DNA from: Sphaerosporella brunnea
Lineage: Eukaryota > Ascomycota > Pezizomycetes > Pezizales > Pyronemataceae
Direction: 5' to 3'
Assembly: GCA_008704415.1 (NCBI GenBank)
Contig: VXIS01000033.1
Span: 62,001-126,000, forward strand
DNA length: 64,000 bases
Shown here: positions 23,731 through 34,048 of the stretch, in pieces
Layout: every line of letters starts with the position of its first letter
Position numbering within the stretch: the stretch's first letter is position 1
Made by a program: the position numbers and the translations under genes
Notes under the pieces: model-generated
Told to the model about the DNA's origin: nothing
Seen by the model: the letters and a program-made list of their open reading frames with translations, nothing else
Databases searched by the model: none

Positions 23731-23736
23731 GCCAAG
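23731..23736 (+). promoter_or_regulatory. Second PacC-type site (GCCAAG)
   Basis: Second GCCARG match, about 315 bp upstream of the zinc transporter ATG, at the end of a CCAG tandem (23712-23733). Confidence 0.3.
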
Positions 23737-25086
23737 TCACGTCAAGCCAAACAAACTCAACTCGGCTGACGTAGAACATCCCCGAGCCGGACGTCTCGAC
23801 TCGGGCCGCGAGAGGGGCTCGGCAACTTCGCTGTTGTCCCCGCCCGACCCGCTCGGGTGCAGCACACAATCTGGCCCGGACGGGCTGCAGCCGCTCTGGC
23901 TGGCACATCCGACTCCAGCAACCTGGAGAGGAAGATTGCTTGACAAAACGCCCTTGATTTTGATTTCCAGCGTGAATGAAAACCGCTTCCGCTGGAAGCT
24001 TGGGCTCTGGTAACCTTTGCTGTCTGCCGAAGTTTCTACGGAACATTCGATGACATAGCTGAACAGGCTTCGAAGCTTCGGGGTAGTGCGAGGTCCAAAA
24101 GCTTCCACCCCGCAGCAGCACGCTGCTGATCCTCTCTGGAACCGCCTTCAGCTGGACTCGACGTGGAAGCTTCCATTCGATGGATGGCTGGCAACATAAA
24201 CGGCGGCCATACGTTTGACGAGTGCATCTGGTACGTCTTTATCCGTGTCAATCGATCAGCCTTGCTGTGGATGCCCCAGAGGCTAACGTCTCGAGCACAG
24301 GGACAGGAACGGAACAGGAACGGAACAGGAACAGAACCCACCCCCACCCCCTCCCCAAGCCAAGCAATTGAACTATCCCCCCAAGGTACCTCTGGGCGTC
24401 AGCGAGCCACCAACCAACGCCGATAGAACTCCACGACTGCCGTCCTCTCCAGCGAGCAACAATGCGCTCTAGCCATAGTCGCGAGACCAGCTTCCACACT
24501 CGCCAAGGCTACACGTCCAGGTTACCCAAAGACATCCCGCGCTACACCGCGTGATACCAGCAATTCTGGCGGCTAGTCAACTGCCGCTTGTCCAGGGAGC
24601 TTCTCCTCTTGCTTCTCGTGCAGACGCCTAGACATTCCTTCGGCCTTGCGCGAGTTATAAAGAGTACCTTTGGGGATGATCGTTCGGTAGCCAAGACAGA
24701 AATCTGCTCACCAAGACTTCAGATCATCGATTCTCACTACAGGAGCGGGATGTCGACCGCGATTCACAGATGATGCCATCGGCACCATTTCGTCTATAAT
24801 TCTCCGCTCACAAATGTACCGGCAGCTGCTTCGAGTTTCAACAGGTAGCCCTGGCCTCGCAAGATCGATGCACTTGGTTCTGACACGAGCTCGGCTTCAG
24901 CGACACCCGAGCCAGCGCTTTCTGGGGCTTCACGGCCAGCCTCTCCGAGACGGATTCACCGAGTTCTCACTGAATACGTGGTGGAGAATCTGGTAGCTGG
25001 GCTCTTCGTGGCAGCTGTGCTGCTGTGGTGGCAGTGGCAGCGGCAGGTACGGCAGCCCAGCACAAAATTTCCCCCCCCCTCGTGCC
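23737..25086. other. gene-free stretch between zinc transporter and LINE relic
   Basis: No supported ORF. A GGAACAGGAAC short tandem repeat occurs at 24308-24335. The right half (from about 24590) may be further decayed LINE sequence, but no domain is readable. Confidence 0.4.
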
Positions 25087-27168
25087 TTGGGAAGCGTAAC
25101 TCAAATCCAGACTTTAATCCAACACCGTGTCATCTCCCTCCTCGACTGCCTTGGTGGAGTGGTCGAGAAGTCGGTTGCATCCCTGGTGAGCGAGCACTGT
25201 GAGCGCACAGGATCGCTACACCCAGGGAAGTATGGCGGTCGCAAACGCCGGTCTGCCGTGGATGTCTTCGGAGTCCTTACGGTCGAAGTTCAAGGAGCCT
25301 GGAAGAGAAAGCAGGTAGCTGCTGCTCTCACGATGGACATCGCCGCCACCTTTCCAAGCGCCGCACGAGAGTGCCTCCTTCGGAAGATGCAGAACATGCA
25401 GCTAGATGAAAACCTAGTTGCATGGACTGATAGCTTGATGCAAGACAGTACGCATGGTGGTCGTGGCCTGGAGGGGAGGAGATGGAGAACCGAAGAAAGC
25501 ACATCGCACGAGCTCGCAAGGCAGAAGCACGGCTCCGGTACCTCGTGGGGCGTCATAGAGCACCTCCGGCCAGTGCTCGCAACATTCAGCAGGCAATCAT
25601 CCAGTCAACCCTCCTCTATTCGACGATTTTTTAAGTATCCAGATGCTGGCCTGGGTTAGGGTTTCTTGGACACCACGACGGTGAAGGACTACAAACTCGC
25701 GATCAATCGCATGGCCTGTTCGACTCTGGGAGCCCTTCCATTGACCCGCTTGGTGCACTGCTGTTTGAGAGCAATCTCATTCCCGTAGTTCGTCTGCTCA
25801 AATATCGTCAAAGCTGCTATGCGCAGCGTTAGATGCTGGAGTCGATGACCTGGAAGAGATCTTGGAGGCCCGAAGAACCACTCTGTAAGAGCGTTTCCGT
25901 GTTGCTACCCAGCTGGAAGAGGGAGACACCGCCGAGAGTATGGTTTGGGGGCGCTCTGAACAGCTGATCGAAAAAGCAGTCATCCTACCAAAGGAAGAGG
26001 CCATGCAAGTGGCTCGGTCCTGGGAGAATGACCTCAACACCGTCTGGACTGATGGTTCCAAGTTGGAGGATGGCTAGGTGGGCTGCACGATTGCATGGCT
26101 CGTCCCACCAGACCCCAATCCCGAACCTTAGGTTGGCCCCAACACTGGCCTAACACACCGTCCAGTACCTCAGTTGGAGCCGCGACATTCACTACCTCGG
26201 TACCAGCAAGGATGGCTTTGATTCAGAGATCTACGCCATCTACCCAGCGATCCACTGCTTTTATCACTGCTCGGAAAATGGCCAGGCATACAACATCCTC
26301 GCTGATGCTCAAGCCGCACTGGAACGGCGCAAGAACGACTCCATGGACCCCGGACAGTGGATGGCTCACCACGTCGTCAAATGGAGCCACGAGCTGGTCA
26401 CCTACTGGTGCTTCCTCACACTGCGGTCCCAGGGCATGCCGGAGTTGAAGGCAACGAGTTTGCCGATCTGATGGCCAAGGATGCAGCGTCGTTCCTAGTC
26501 AGAGCCCCAATGAAGTGCTTCTCCGCCAGGCCAGCCTAGCCTACCTGAAACGCAAGCTCAAAGCCACGGCACCCAACAATGGATCCACCAAAGCACGACC
26601 CTCTACATATCCCATGCACCTCGGAAGAAATCTGGCTTTCGGCCAGCCCTCAAGAGAGAACCGAAGGTGCTAGCGTCCCAGTATTACCAAGTGCTTACTG
26701 GCCATGCGATTATGGCACCTTACCTCAAAGAGGAACTCCACAAGAGAGACTCTGATTAGTGTTGGTTTTGCCACTCGGGCAAACGACAATAGGTTGGTAG
26801 CACCTTGGGTGGTCAGTTGCAACGCTTGTTCCGAGAGGAAAAGACAACCCCGCATACCTTGCAGTTTCTTCGAGATACCAAAGTTCGCCAGTCCGTGGTG
26901 GTGGAGGAGGACGACTCATCCAGTGGGGAGGATTCAGAGGGGAGGAACGATTTGGCCCTGGTGGTCACGACTTTTACTTTCTGCTGACTACGGGCATATT
27001 TCTTTTCTTTGTTATCTTCTACACTTTCCCTTTCAGTTATATTGGGTGGCCGCAGTTGACCCATGAGATAGTATCAATAACGGGGGCAGACGAGGACGAG
27101 CAGGGGGTCTGTCATGATCGTTCGCGGTCTTATATACGGCCAACAAATTTGATTGCAAACAAACAAAC
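25087..27168 (+). pseudogene. Decayed Tad-like LINE (RT, RNase H and zinc-knuckle remnants)
   Basis: Frame 25087-25450 reads VISLLDCLGGVVEKSV, HPGKYGGRKRRSAVD and LLRKMQNMQLDENLV, the first half of a LINE reverse transcriptase. The catalytic (F/Y)xDD region is missing. After about 25470 the text jumps to the post-RT segment (ASARNIQQAI..., then AINRMACSTLGALP) in other frames. RNase H pieces follow (WTDGSKLEDG, AYNILADAQAALERRKND and GHAGVEGNEFADLMAKDAA), separated by stops and frameshifts. The final knuckle is broken (CWFCHSG). An (AAAC)n-type tail ends near 27168. Not functional. Confidence 0.8.
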
Positions 27169-27433
27169 AAAGCCTTTGATCCAAACAAGCCATGCATCGC
27201 TTATCATTGCGAAAGCATCACCACTAGCAAAGCTCGCCGAACACACCTTGCCGGTATCTTGGCTTTTTCGTTGAGCAGACCCCCCCCCCCCCCAAAACGA
27301 GATGAAATCTCATCTCTTACCAGAACAACGGAATGGGGGGGGGGGGGAGGGGGATATAAACCGGTCGTGTCATCGGACCTTAACTCGTGCATCCCAGGTC
27401 CACCTCAATCCTCCACCACAGAGTCCCCTCCGC

Positions 27434-28329
27434 AATGCTCTCTCCCTCATATTGCTCCTCCCCGCCCTCGGCTGCAGCCTGGCAGTTTCCACTGCCGTGA
27501 TCCCCTCCAGCACCCCCGTAAGTCCTCCTTCCTATGCCGGGCATCGAGCTCCACCAGCAACCTCGGCAGCGCAACTCATCGCCAGCCTCAAAGACGCCGA
27601 AGCGGCACGCCCGCAGCAGCAGCACTGCTTAGAAACCGACCTCACCAAGTACTTCAGCGCCAACGGGACCACCGCGCTCGGCGAAGCCGGGCTCCCGGTG
27701 CGAGTGCGATGATCCAGACCGCCAATGGTCCCCCCTGCTTCCCCACCAAACCGGCCACACAAAAAAACAAAAAAACAAAAAAAAGCAACAACAACCCCAC
27801 CGCGGCTCCAACCACTCGTTCCAGAAGCGTCTGCGCGTGTGCACGCAAGGCTACACCGCGGCGGCGGCGGAGGCGGCGGTGACGGCGAATTCCAACCACC
27901 CGAACACATTCTGCGGCAGCAGCAGCGACATCCTGCTCCGCCTCCGAAGACGCGCGCCGTCGAGCACATCGCCGATGGATACATAGATAGATAGATAGAT
28001 ACGATACCTCCCTTTGCAACCCGCCCTGACGGAGGAGGAGGAGGCGGTGTGCTGCCGAACGGAATTTCGACACCCCCTCCAGCTATTTTTTTTTTTTTTT
28101 TTTTTTTTTTTTAGCCTTGGTGTCGAGGTTGTCACGGCGTCGGCTGTGTGGGCACTTGTTTGTGCTTACTGCTGCTACTACTTCTGTCGCGCTAGCAGCT
28201 GCCGCGAAGGAGTGTCGCACGCGTGGTGCTGGTGGAGCTGAGCACTGCAGCTTTGAGCTAGATGGTTTGTGTGGCAAGAAAGAGCTGCAGGATGGTGACG
28301 ATAGCTTATGCTGTGCATCATTCCGATAA
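27434..28329 (+). CDS. Probable cysteine-rich secreted protein, exon structure unresolved
   Basis: Coding-looking pieces lie in order on the plus strand. A signal-peptide-like LSLILLLPALGCSLAVSTA (about 27440-27495) ends near a GTAAGT donor. Next come CLETDLTKYFSANGTTALGE, then CDDPDRQW. RLRVCTQGYTAAAAEAAVTA and NHPNTFCGSSSDIL follow. The final Cys-rich block includes ECRTRGAGGAEHCSFELDG, LCGKKELQDGDD and SLCCASFR, ending at TAA 28329. A TATA motif sits near 27351-27357. The likely ATG at 27434 is one base out of frame with the signal peptide, and I could not find a phase-consistent splice chain. Either a gene with a missed small exon or a recently frameshifted pseudogene. No family recognised. 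Confidence 0.33.
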
Positions 28330-28426
28330 CCATGGTATCAACATTTCCACGCGGGCCAACCAAAAAGAAAAAAAATAAAAAGGAAAAAGAAAAAACACGA
28401 AAAAAGAAAGAAAACCAACAAGAACA

Positions 28427-30699
28427 TCACAGCCTCGCCGGAGGGGCCTTCCGCAACCTCTCCACAACGCCCTCGGCCACATGTTCCGCAACCGCCATGA
28501 CAGTAACCATCGGATTGACTCCAGCAGCCGACGGCAAAACACTAGCGTCAGCAACACTCACGCCTTCCACTCCCCAAACCCTCCCATTCTCATCCACCAC
28601 GCCATCCCTGGGGGTGGCTCCCATCCTACAGCTTCCCATCTGGTGCGCAGATCCAAACATAGCACCCGGGCCCTGCAGTCCAACTTTCCTGACTTCACTA
28701 AGCCACGCCTGGAAGCCGGGGTCCAAGACGCCAAGCTTGCACTCGCCCGTTCTGACGAACGGCGGGAAGCCTTGGATAGGGGCAAAGATCTTTTCCGCGC
28801 CTTCAACGAGCGCGATCTTGGCGATTGCTTCCACGCCTGTAAGCGCCCATTGACGTTCCTTTGCGCCCGGGGAGTAATGCAGCCGTGGTCTTCCCGCTTC
28901 GTCGACGACTACGCGGCCCGTAGCCTCGTCGCGTACGATGCCAATGTACGAGTCCATATTCTGGAAGCACGCGATGTCGTCCTTGAATTGCTGTCCCGAA
29001 CACCACGGAAACGTGCCCAGGATGATGCCAGGGTTCATGATGGGAGCTTCTAGCCTTACCCCGTGGCCGCGGTTGTCGAGGTTGTCGAAGCTCTGCACCA
29101 GGGTTGTCAACCCGCTTCCGACGATTGGATCCCGCGGATGCGAGTAGGTGGCGTACATAACGATTGCGGGGTGGATGTGCAGGTTTGCGCCGATGTGGGG
29201 GGATTTGAGGCCAGAGTTTATGAGAAGCGCGGGCGTGTTGATGGTTCCTGCTGACACCACCACTTCGCGCGCTTTGATTATTACCTCAGTTTCCGTGCGG
29301 CCATAGACACCCTGGATACCGATGACTTGGTTGGAGTTTTCTTTGGAGAATAGGAGCGTTTTGCACTGGAAGGAGGTGATGAAGCGAGCCCCTGCTCGTG
29401 AGGCGTCCGGGAGGTAGGTATGCACAGTTCCGGTCTTTCGCGCGCCGGGTGGACAGCCACAGCCGTTGGAGCAGCGGGGGTCTTGGTGCTCTGGACTTGC
29501 GTTTTGGGGTACGACACAAGCGTTGTAGCCGAGTTTTTGACTCCCGGAAAGGACTGCCTGGTTGCGGTTGTTGTGGGTGGTGGGCGTTTGCACTCCCATC
29601 CGTGTCCACACGTTGTTCAGGTGCCGGTCGAAATCGGGGGTGAGGAAGAAGGGGAGGTTGTGCTTTTCGGCCCATTCCTGGCGTACGTAGTGTGGTGTTC
29701 GGAGGGATGCGCTCCAGTTGACTACTCCACCGCCGCCGAAGGTGGAACCGGCCATAATTCCGACGCTGCCGTCTTCGGTGGTGGCTGTCAAGCCGCCTTC
29801 GAACAGTTGCTCCGTTGCGTCTACGTCGGATAGAGGGAGCTGATTCGCCGGGACCCTGGTATCGCAGTTAGTCTCGAGTTGGAGGAATCTGCTCTACCGA
29901 GGCTCACCAGGTGCCTTTCTCGACTACGATAACTCGGAATCCAGCTTCGGCAATAATCTTTGCTGCGACTGCACCACCGCATCCAGAGCCGACGATCACC
30001 ACATCTGCCTCTAGCTCCGTTGGCTCGTTGATTTGAACAAAATTCCACTGGTCGTAGAAGCCTCTCTCTTCACCCTGCAGAATCTCCGGCGCCTTCTGTT
30101 TCCACGCGTCATCTCGAGACCACGCATTTACTCGGCCCACCCCGTTGTCATATCCAATGGCTGGGTAGAGATCCTCCGTGACTCGGCGCAACCACAACAT
30201 CTTCGTAAGCTGCATAACGCCCACCGCAAACGCCCTGGCTGGCGGAAAAGGGAGATACGAGGCCGGGGAAAGCCACCACTTCAATATACCCTCGCGAACT
30301 TCGAGCGGTTGCTCATGGAACGGCTTCATCGAGCCCGTGAGGAGGAGAGAACCTGGCTTTGAGCTTCGCGCCGGTCAGCGTCGACGAGAGAAACCAGTTG
30401 AACCAAAAACACAGGATGTAGACGGACTTCAGCAGATCCAGCACCGTCGCCAATCGTTTCTTCGCATCCGCAGGGAGCCGCGTCTCGAACAGCATCTCGG
30501 CACCCTTACGGAAGTCGGCATTGTCGGCGCTGGCGGCGGATGCGGCGTAGCGGATCAGGGCAGGGTCGGAGGACACGGTCGTGGTAGGCGGGATGACGGT
30601 TGAGGTGAGGGCAAAAAACGTACGCCATTGCGTCGGCGTGAGAGCAGGGGAGTCGAATTGCGGAGACGGAATAGGTGGGGCTTGCGCGGACGTCGACAT
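28427..30699 (-). CDS. faoA: Long-chain fatty alcohol oxidase (GMC oxidoreductase)
   Basis: Three exons on the minus strand: 30424..30699, 29908..30356 and 28427..29855, giving 717 residues (2154 nt in frame). Introns are GTCTAC...AAG (67 bp, phase 0) and GTGAGC...CAG (52 bp, phase 2). After an N-terminal region with GSLLLTGSMKPFHEQP, the FAD-binding Rossmann motif is VVIVGSGCGGAVAAKI. The GMC body includes GIMAGSTFGGGGVVNWSAS and a C-terminal HQMGSCRMG plus GVNPMVTVMAVAEH. Length and layout match fungal FAO enzymes, which oxidise long-chain alcohols to aldehydes with O2, giving H2O2, during omega-oxidation of alkanes and fatty acids. The protein ends in Ala-Arg-Leu, a good type 1 peroxisomal signal. 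The start is the ATG at 30699 (MSTSAQAPPIP). Confidence 0.93.
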
Positions 30700-30854
30700 G
30701 TTGATTTGCTTGTTGTTATTGGATTCGACGGCGCAGGAACTATGTACTTTATAGAGCTTCAAGCTTCGGTAAGTCCGTTTGTGTGTAACTAGACCATAGC
30801 CTCGGTGCACTGGCAAGCTCGGAGGTCGCGTGGCGCCGTGTGGGGCGTAAAAAC

Positions 30855-31160
30855 TCGGATATAAGAGACCCCTCCCCCCCCCCAGATTTGGTTAGCTGCA
30901 AAGAATTGCCTTATAGGGAAATTGTTGAGCTTACCAAGGAGGGCTTTTGTTTTTACTGACACTTCCTTTTGCAGACATTAAATTCCCCATCCCCCGCAGT
31001 GGTGAAAGTGCTAGATCGAGCAACAACCGATGAAACTATTCTGACTAATCAGCACTATTTCACGGTTGTTGCTCGATCTACTCTAGCATTTTCACCACTT
31101 GCGGGGGATAAGGCAATTCTGTGCCGCTAACCAAATCCGGAGGGTGTCTCTTATATCCGA
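30855..31160. mobile_element. Inverted-repeat element that hosts a MITE
   Basis: Left arm TCGGATATAAGAGAC ... TTTGGTTAGCTGCAAAGAATT (30855-30914) pairs with the right arm 31108-31160 (AATTCTGTGCCGCTAACC ... GTCTCTTATATCCGA). Between the arms lies the second copy of the TCCCCCGCAGTGG MITE. The ends resemble those of the larger element at 31405-32572. Confidence 0.7.
30990..31108. mobile_element. 119-bp MITE, copy 2 of the TCCCCCGCAGTGG family
   Basis: Same ends and inner arms as 14993-15110, with a few indels. TA is present on the right; the left flank is CA, so one border has mutated. Confidence 0.8.
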
Positions 31161-31404
31161 TTTTTTTTCGGTAGTTGAGCCATTCGTTCGTTTTGCCGAT
31201 CAGCTAAGCCCTAATACAGTCTATCCGAGTGATATGTTGTCGCGGCTTCATCCACTAACCCCCTTTCGCTTCAGAAGATTAGGTAACACCGACGTTGCGC
31301 CGTGACGTCGTCATGTCAAGGCCATTGATTGCCGTCGGTCACTGATCGTCATTCGACTTCCCTAATGGGGTTCAGCCCGACATTTCACGTGGCTTCTGTA
31401 GATA

Positions 31405-32572
31405 CCGTATCGACTCGGATGCAAGAGACACTTCCGTTTTTGAACTAGCGCGGTTTCAACAACGCGCTAACTGTTTTAGAACTAGTCCGATATAAAATTG
31501 GTAAAGCGTGCTTCAATCAGTGTTCCTCATAGCCAGCCCGCCCGTCGGGCTGATCGATAAGTTGGGCGGGCTGTTTGGGCTGCAGCCCACGTCGGGCTGG
31601 CTGGCGGGCGCAGGGATCATGCGCTATGGGGAATGGAGCAACAGCTACACAGAAAACACTCTTCAGTTTCTTCGGTTTACGACGTAACTAGGTCGAACTG
31701 ATGGTTGCATGACAGGTTCACCTCCGTCGAAAGTGCTTGGCAGCCCTGCAGCCAGGCCGTCGTGATTTGAGACAGCCAGGCCCGCCCGCACAGCTGCCGG
31801 GCTTTTTGGGCTGGCTGTTAGGAACACTGGCTTCAATCTTGGTCCCTCTAACAAAATACAATCCCATCACCCTCGTCCTCAACTTCGGTATCGCTCAAGA
31901 TAGGAAAAAGGTCTTGCACTGTATACTGGCGCTCTACTCCTACAAGCCTTGCACTGCGTCTGCTGCCCGACTCAGGGAGCGCCGAGCCGGAGGAGTCGTC
32001 GTTCATCATGAGATCGGAGCTTTTTGCATGAGCTCCAAGCAGGAGCTCGAGAATCGCAGGGCATGAAGATGGACTGCCCACCTATCTCCTGCATCTCTCA
32101 GTTGCCGCCCTCTTCCGCGCGTAGGAGCTGCTCCTTCTGCCGAGCCGAAGGAGTCGTCGTTCATGATCAACTGAGAAGGCACTAGGTCTTCAGGTTTGAT
32201 CACTATTGTCGCAATTTAAGCCTTGCATGAGATGCGCGAGATCCTCGCCTTGATGACAACCCCGCGTCCTCCACTACTGCAACACTTCCGGGTCCAATCC
32301 CTTGATCGATAGCTCGGCGTCACAGGTTCAATCAATGGAAAGTGACAAGCCTAATATTCGGAAGCTCTGCACAATAACCTCCCGACGAGTTGTACAGAAA
32401 AGTCTTCCCAAGCTTTACCCACACAGCGACTCGCATTTTCCCAACCTCGCTCTCTTTTTCACCGACAGGACGTTTGACGCGCAAAGGCGCGCTAGCGCGT
32501 TTACGGCGTAGCGCACCTGAAAATGGCCCTAGTACGAAAACGGAAGTGTCTCTTATGTCCGAGTCAATACGG
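31405..32572. mobile_element. 1.17-kb TIR element (CCGTATCGACTCGG ends) hosting a hAT-type MITE
   Basis: Inverted ends of about 36 bp: CCGTATCGACTCGGATG... at 31405 and ...GTCCGAGTCAATACGG at 32572, both with an inner AGAGACACTTCCGTTTT. TA precedes the left end. Inside, two diverged copies of a coding-like block (GAGTCGTCGTTCAT, 31995 and 32150) read MMNDDSSGSA / IMNDDSFGSA on the minus strand, possibly transposase N-terminal debris. Confidence 0.7.
31518..31829. mobile_element. 312-bp non-autonomous hAT-type element with 8-bp duplication
   Basis: Terminal inverted repeats CAGTGTTCCT / AGGAACACTG continue with imperfect CAGCCAGCC arms. Both sides carry the direct 8-bp repeat GCTTCAAT (31510-31517 and 31830-31837). 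An 8-bp duplication plus CAGTG-type ends is diagnostic of the hAT superfamily. No transposase frame. Confidence 0.88.
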
Positions 32573-32715
32573 TGGCATGATTTATCCAAGTAGCAGACTG
32601 CCATTCGAGATGCTTTTTTACCAATCTATGGACTTATCTCCTCCACTGTAATTTTTTTTTTTTGGTTGCGATGTCCAGGGTCAACAAGTTGGAGCTGTTT
32701 TTTGGTGCCACCATA

Positions 32716-32784
32716 CTCGTGCCAAGGTGGCTACCACCACACCGCTCGCAAGGGGGTGTGGTGTGGTAACCACCTTGGCACGAG
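32716..32784. mobile_element. Short palindromic element, TA-flanked
   Basis: Hairpin with ends TA-CTCGTGCCAAGGTGG and CCACCTTGGCACGAG-TA, about 30-bp arms and a small loop. The symmetry extends a few bases further out on both sides. Confidence 0.6.
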
Positions 32785-33361
32785 TAGGTGGATGTTACAC
32801 TAGCTTCTGAAGATGTTCATTCCAAAACGGCGAAGAGAACCGAAGAAATCAAATCTCACCACCTCGCAAGCAGCAGCCAAGCAGCAAGATTTTGTTTCGC
32901 CGTCGAACGACGGCCAAGAGGAACCCCATTTCCAATTGGGCCTGCAGATGGTCGGTCACGAGCCGCCGCTTCATCGCAGGTTGGTGGACCAGGGAAAGGG
33001 CCTACTGGTCTTGGGCAGCCCTCACACGAGCCATAGCGCTCCAGTGAGGGTGTGTGTCGCATCATAGCTAGTTGTTCGACGTTGCCACCATCAGGTGTCA
33101 CTCGGTCCACGCGAAACGAGGCCGACTACTGGCAACCCAGCTTCCAAAGCCGCATATTCAACCCGCCACGTGCTGGCACATTCCAAAGGCTCAAAATCGG
33201 GATTGAAAGGAAAAGCAAAAGGTGGATAGGACACCATTCAAAAAGAAAGAAAGAACAAACAGTACAGTAACAGAAACAGAAGCTCCTAGATGCTTCTTTT
33301 CAGCGTCAGGGAACCCTCAACGTTATCTACGCCATTGGGCTTCGCCAGCCGATTTTTGAAG

Positions 33362-33568
33362 CTACGGCTTGACCTGATCCGGCTTCGTAACAGTACCCGA
33401 ATTAATGTCAAGCTGCTCCAGGGGGATATTCAGTGCTTGAGCAATCCCCATAACCATGCTGACCTCTCGCGCATCGAGCCGTCCAGAGGCTAAAGCTTCT
33501 CTAGCCAGCTTGGCGATGTCTACGGGTGGGTCCTCGGGGGGTAAAATAGTTGGGGATCGGCCTGGCAT
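33362..33568 (-). CDS. Small conserved-looking protein, unknown function
   Basis: Single-exon frame of 68 residues from ATG 33568. The sequence is non-repetitive and amphipathic: a proline-rich start (MPGRSPTILPPEDPPVD), a helix-like core (IAKLAREALASGRLDAREV then VMGIAQALNIPLEQLD), and a short polar tail. Base composition is coding-like and it stands out from the surrounding noise. No signal peptide or membrane span. It could be the last exon of a longer gene, but no upstream acceptor is convincing. Confidence 0.45.
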   Translation of the reverse strand: MPGRSPTILPPEDPPVDIAKLAREALASGRLDAREVSMVMGIAQALNIPLEQLDINSGTVTKPDQVKP

Positions 33569-34048
33569 GATTCGCGATGTTAGTTGTGGTTCAGTGTTAG
33601 TGACTACGATCTGGGCTCATTGAGGGAGGGAGGTTAAGTAGTCGAGAAGTGGGTGCAAAAGCGGGCGCAAAGAGGCATCATTCTGAACCCGCTGGCCAGT
33701 CATGATGAGACCTGTACAAACAATGGTCGACTTCCCATTCTTCGATAGAAGGGTCAATAAATATACTATATATACAGCAAATAGCCAAACCCGCTTCCTG
33801 TGCTGGTCTATGTATTTCCATAGATGAAAGGGGGGGGGGGGGTAACGGGAGGAAATAGAAACGCCCTTCTATGGAGTAAAACTACTCGAATAGAACGACA
33901 GGAAGGCATACCCCTGACTGTTTGGGGAGGACTTAGAACAACTACACCACATGACTTCGAGATGTTGGTCTGGATCCAAACGTGCTTTTAAATGAGCCGT
34001 TGCGGTGTTACTAAAAAATGTGTTGGCACCTCGATGGCCAAACTGGTA
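33569..34048. other. gene-free stretch
   Basis: Upstream of the small protein. Contains a G-run at 33831-33842 and AT-rich sequence (33760-33785); no gene seen. Confidence 0.4.
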
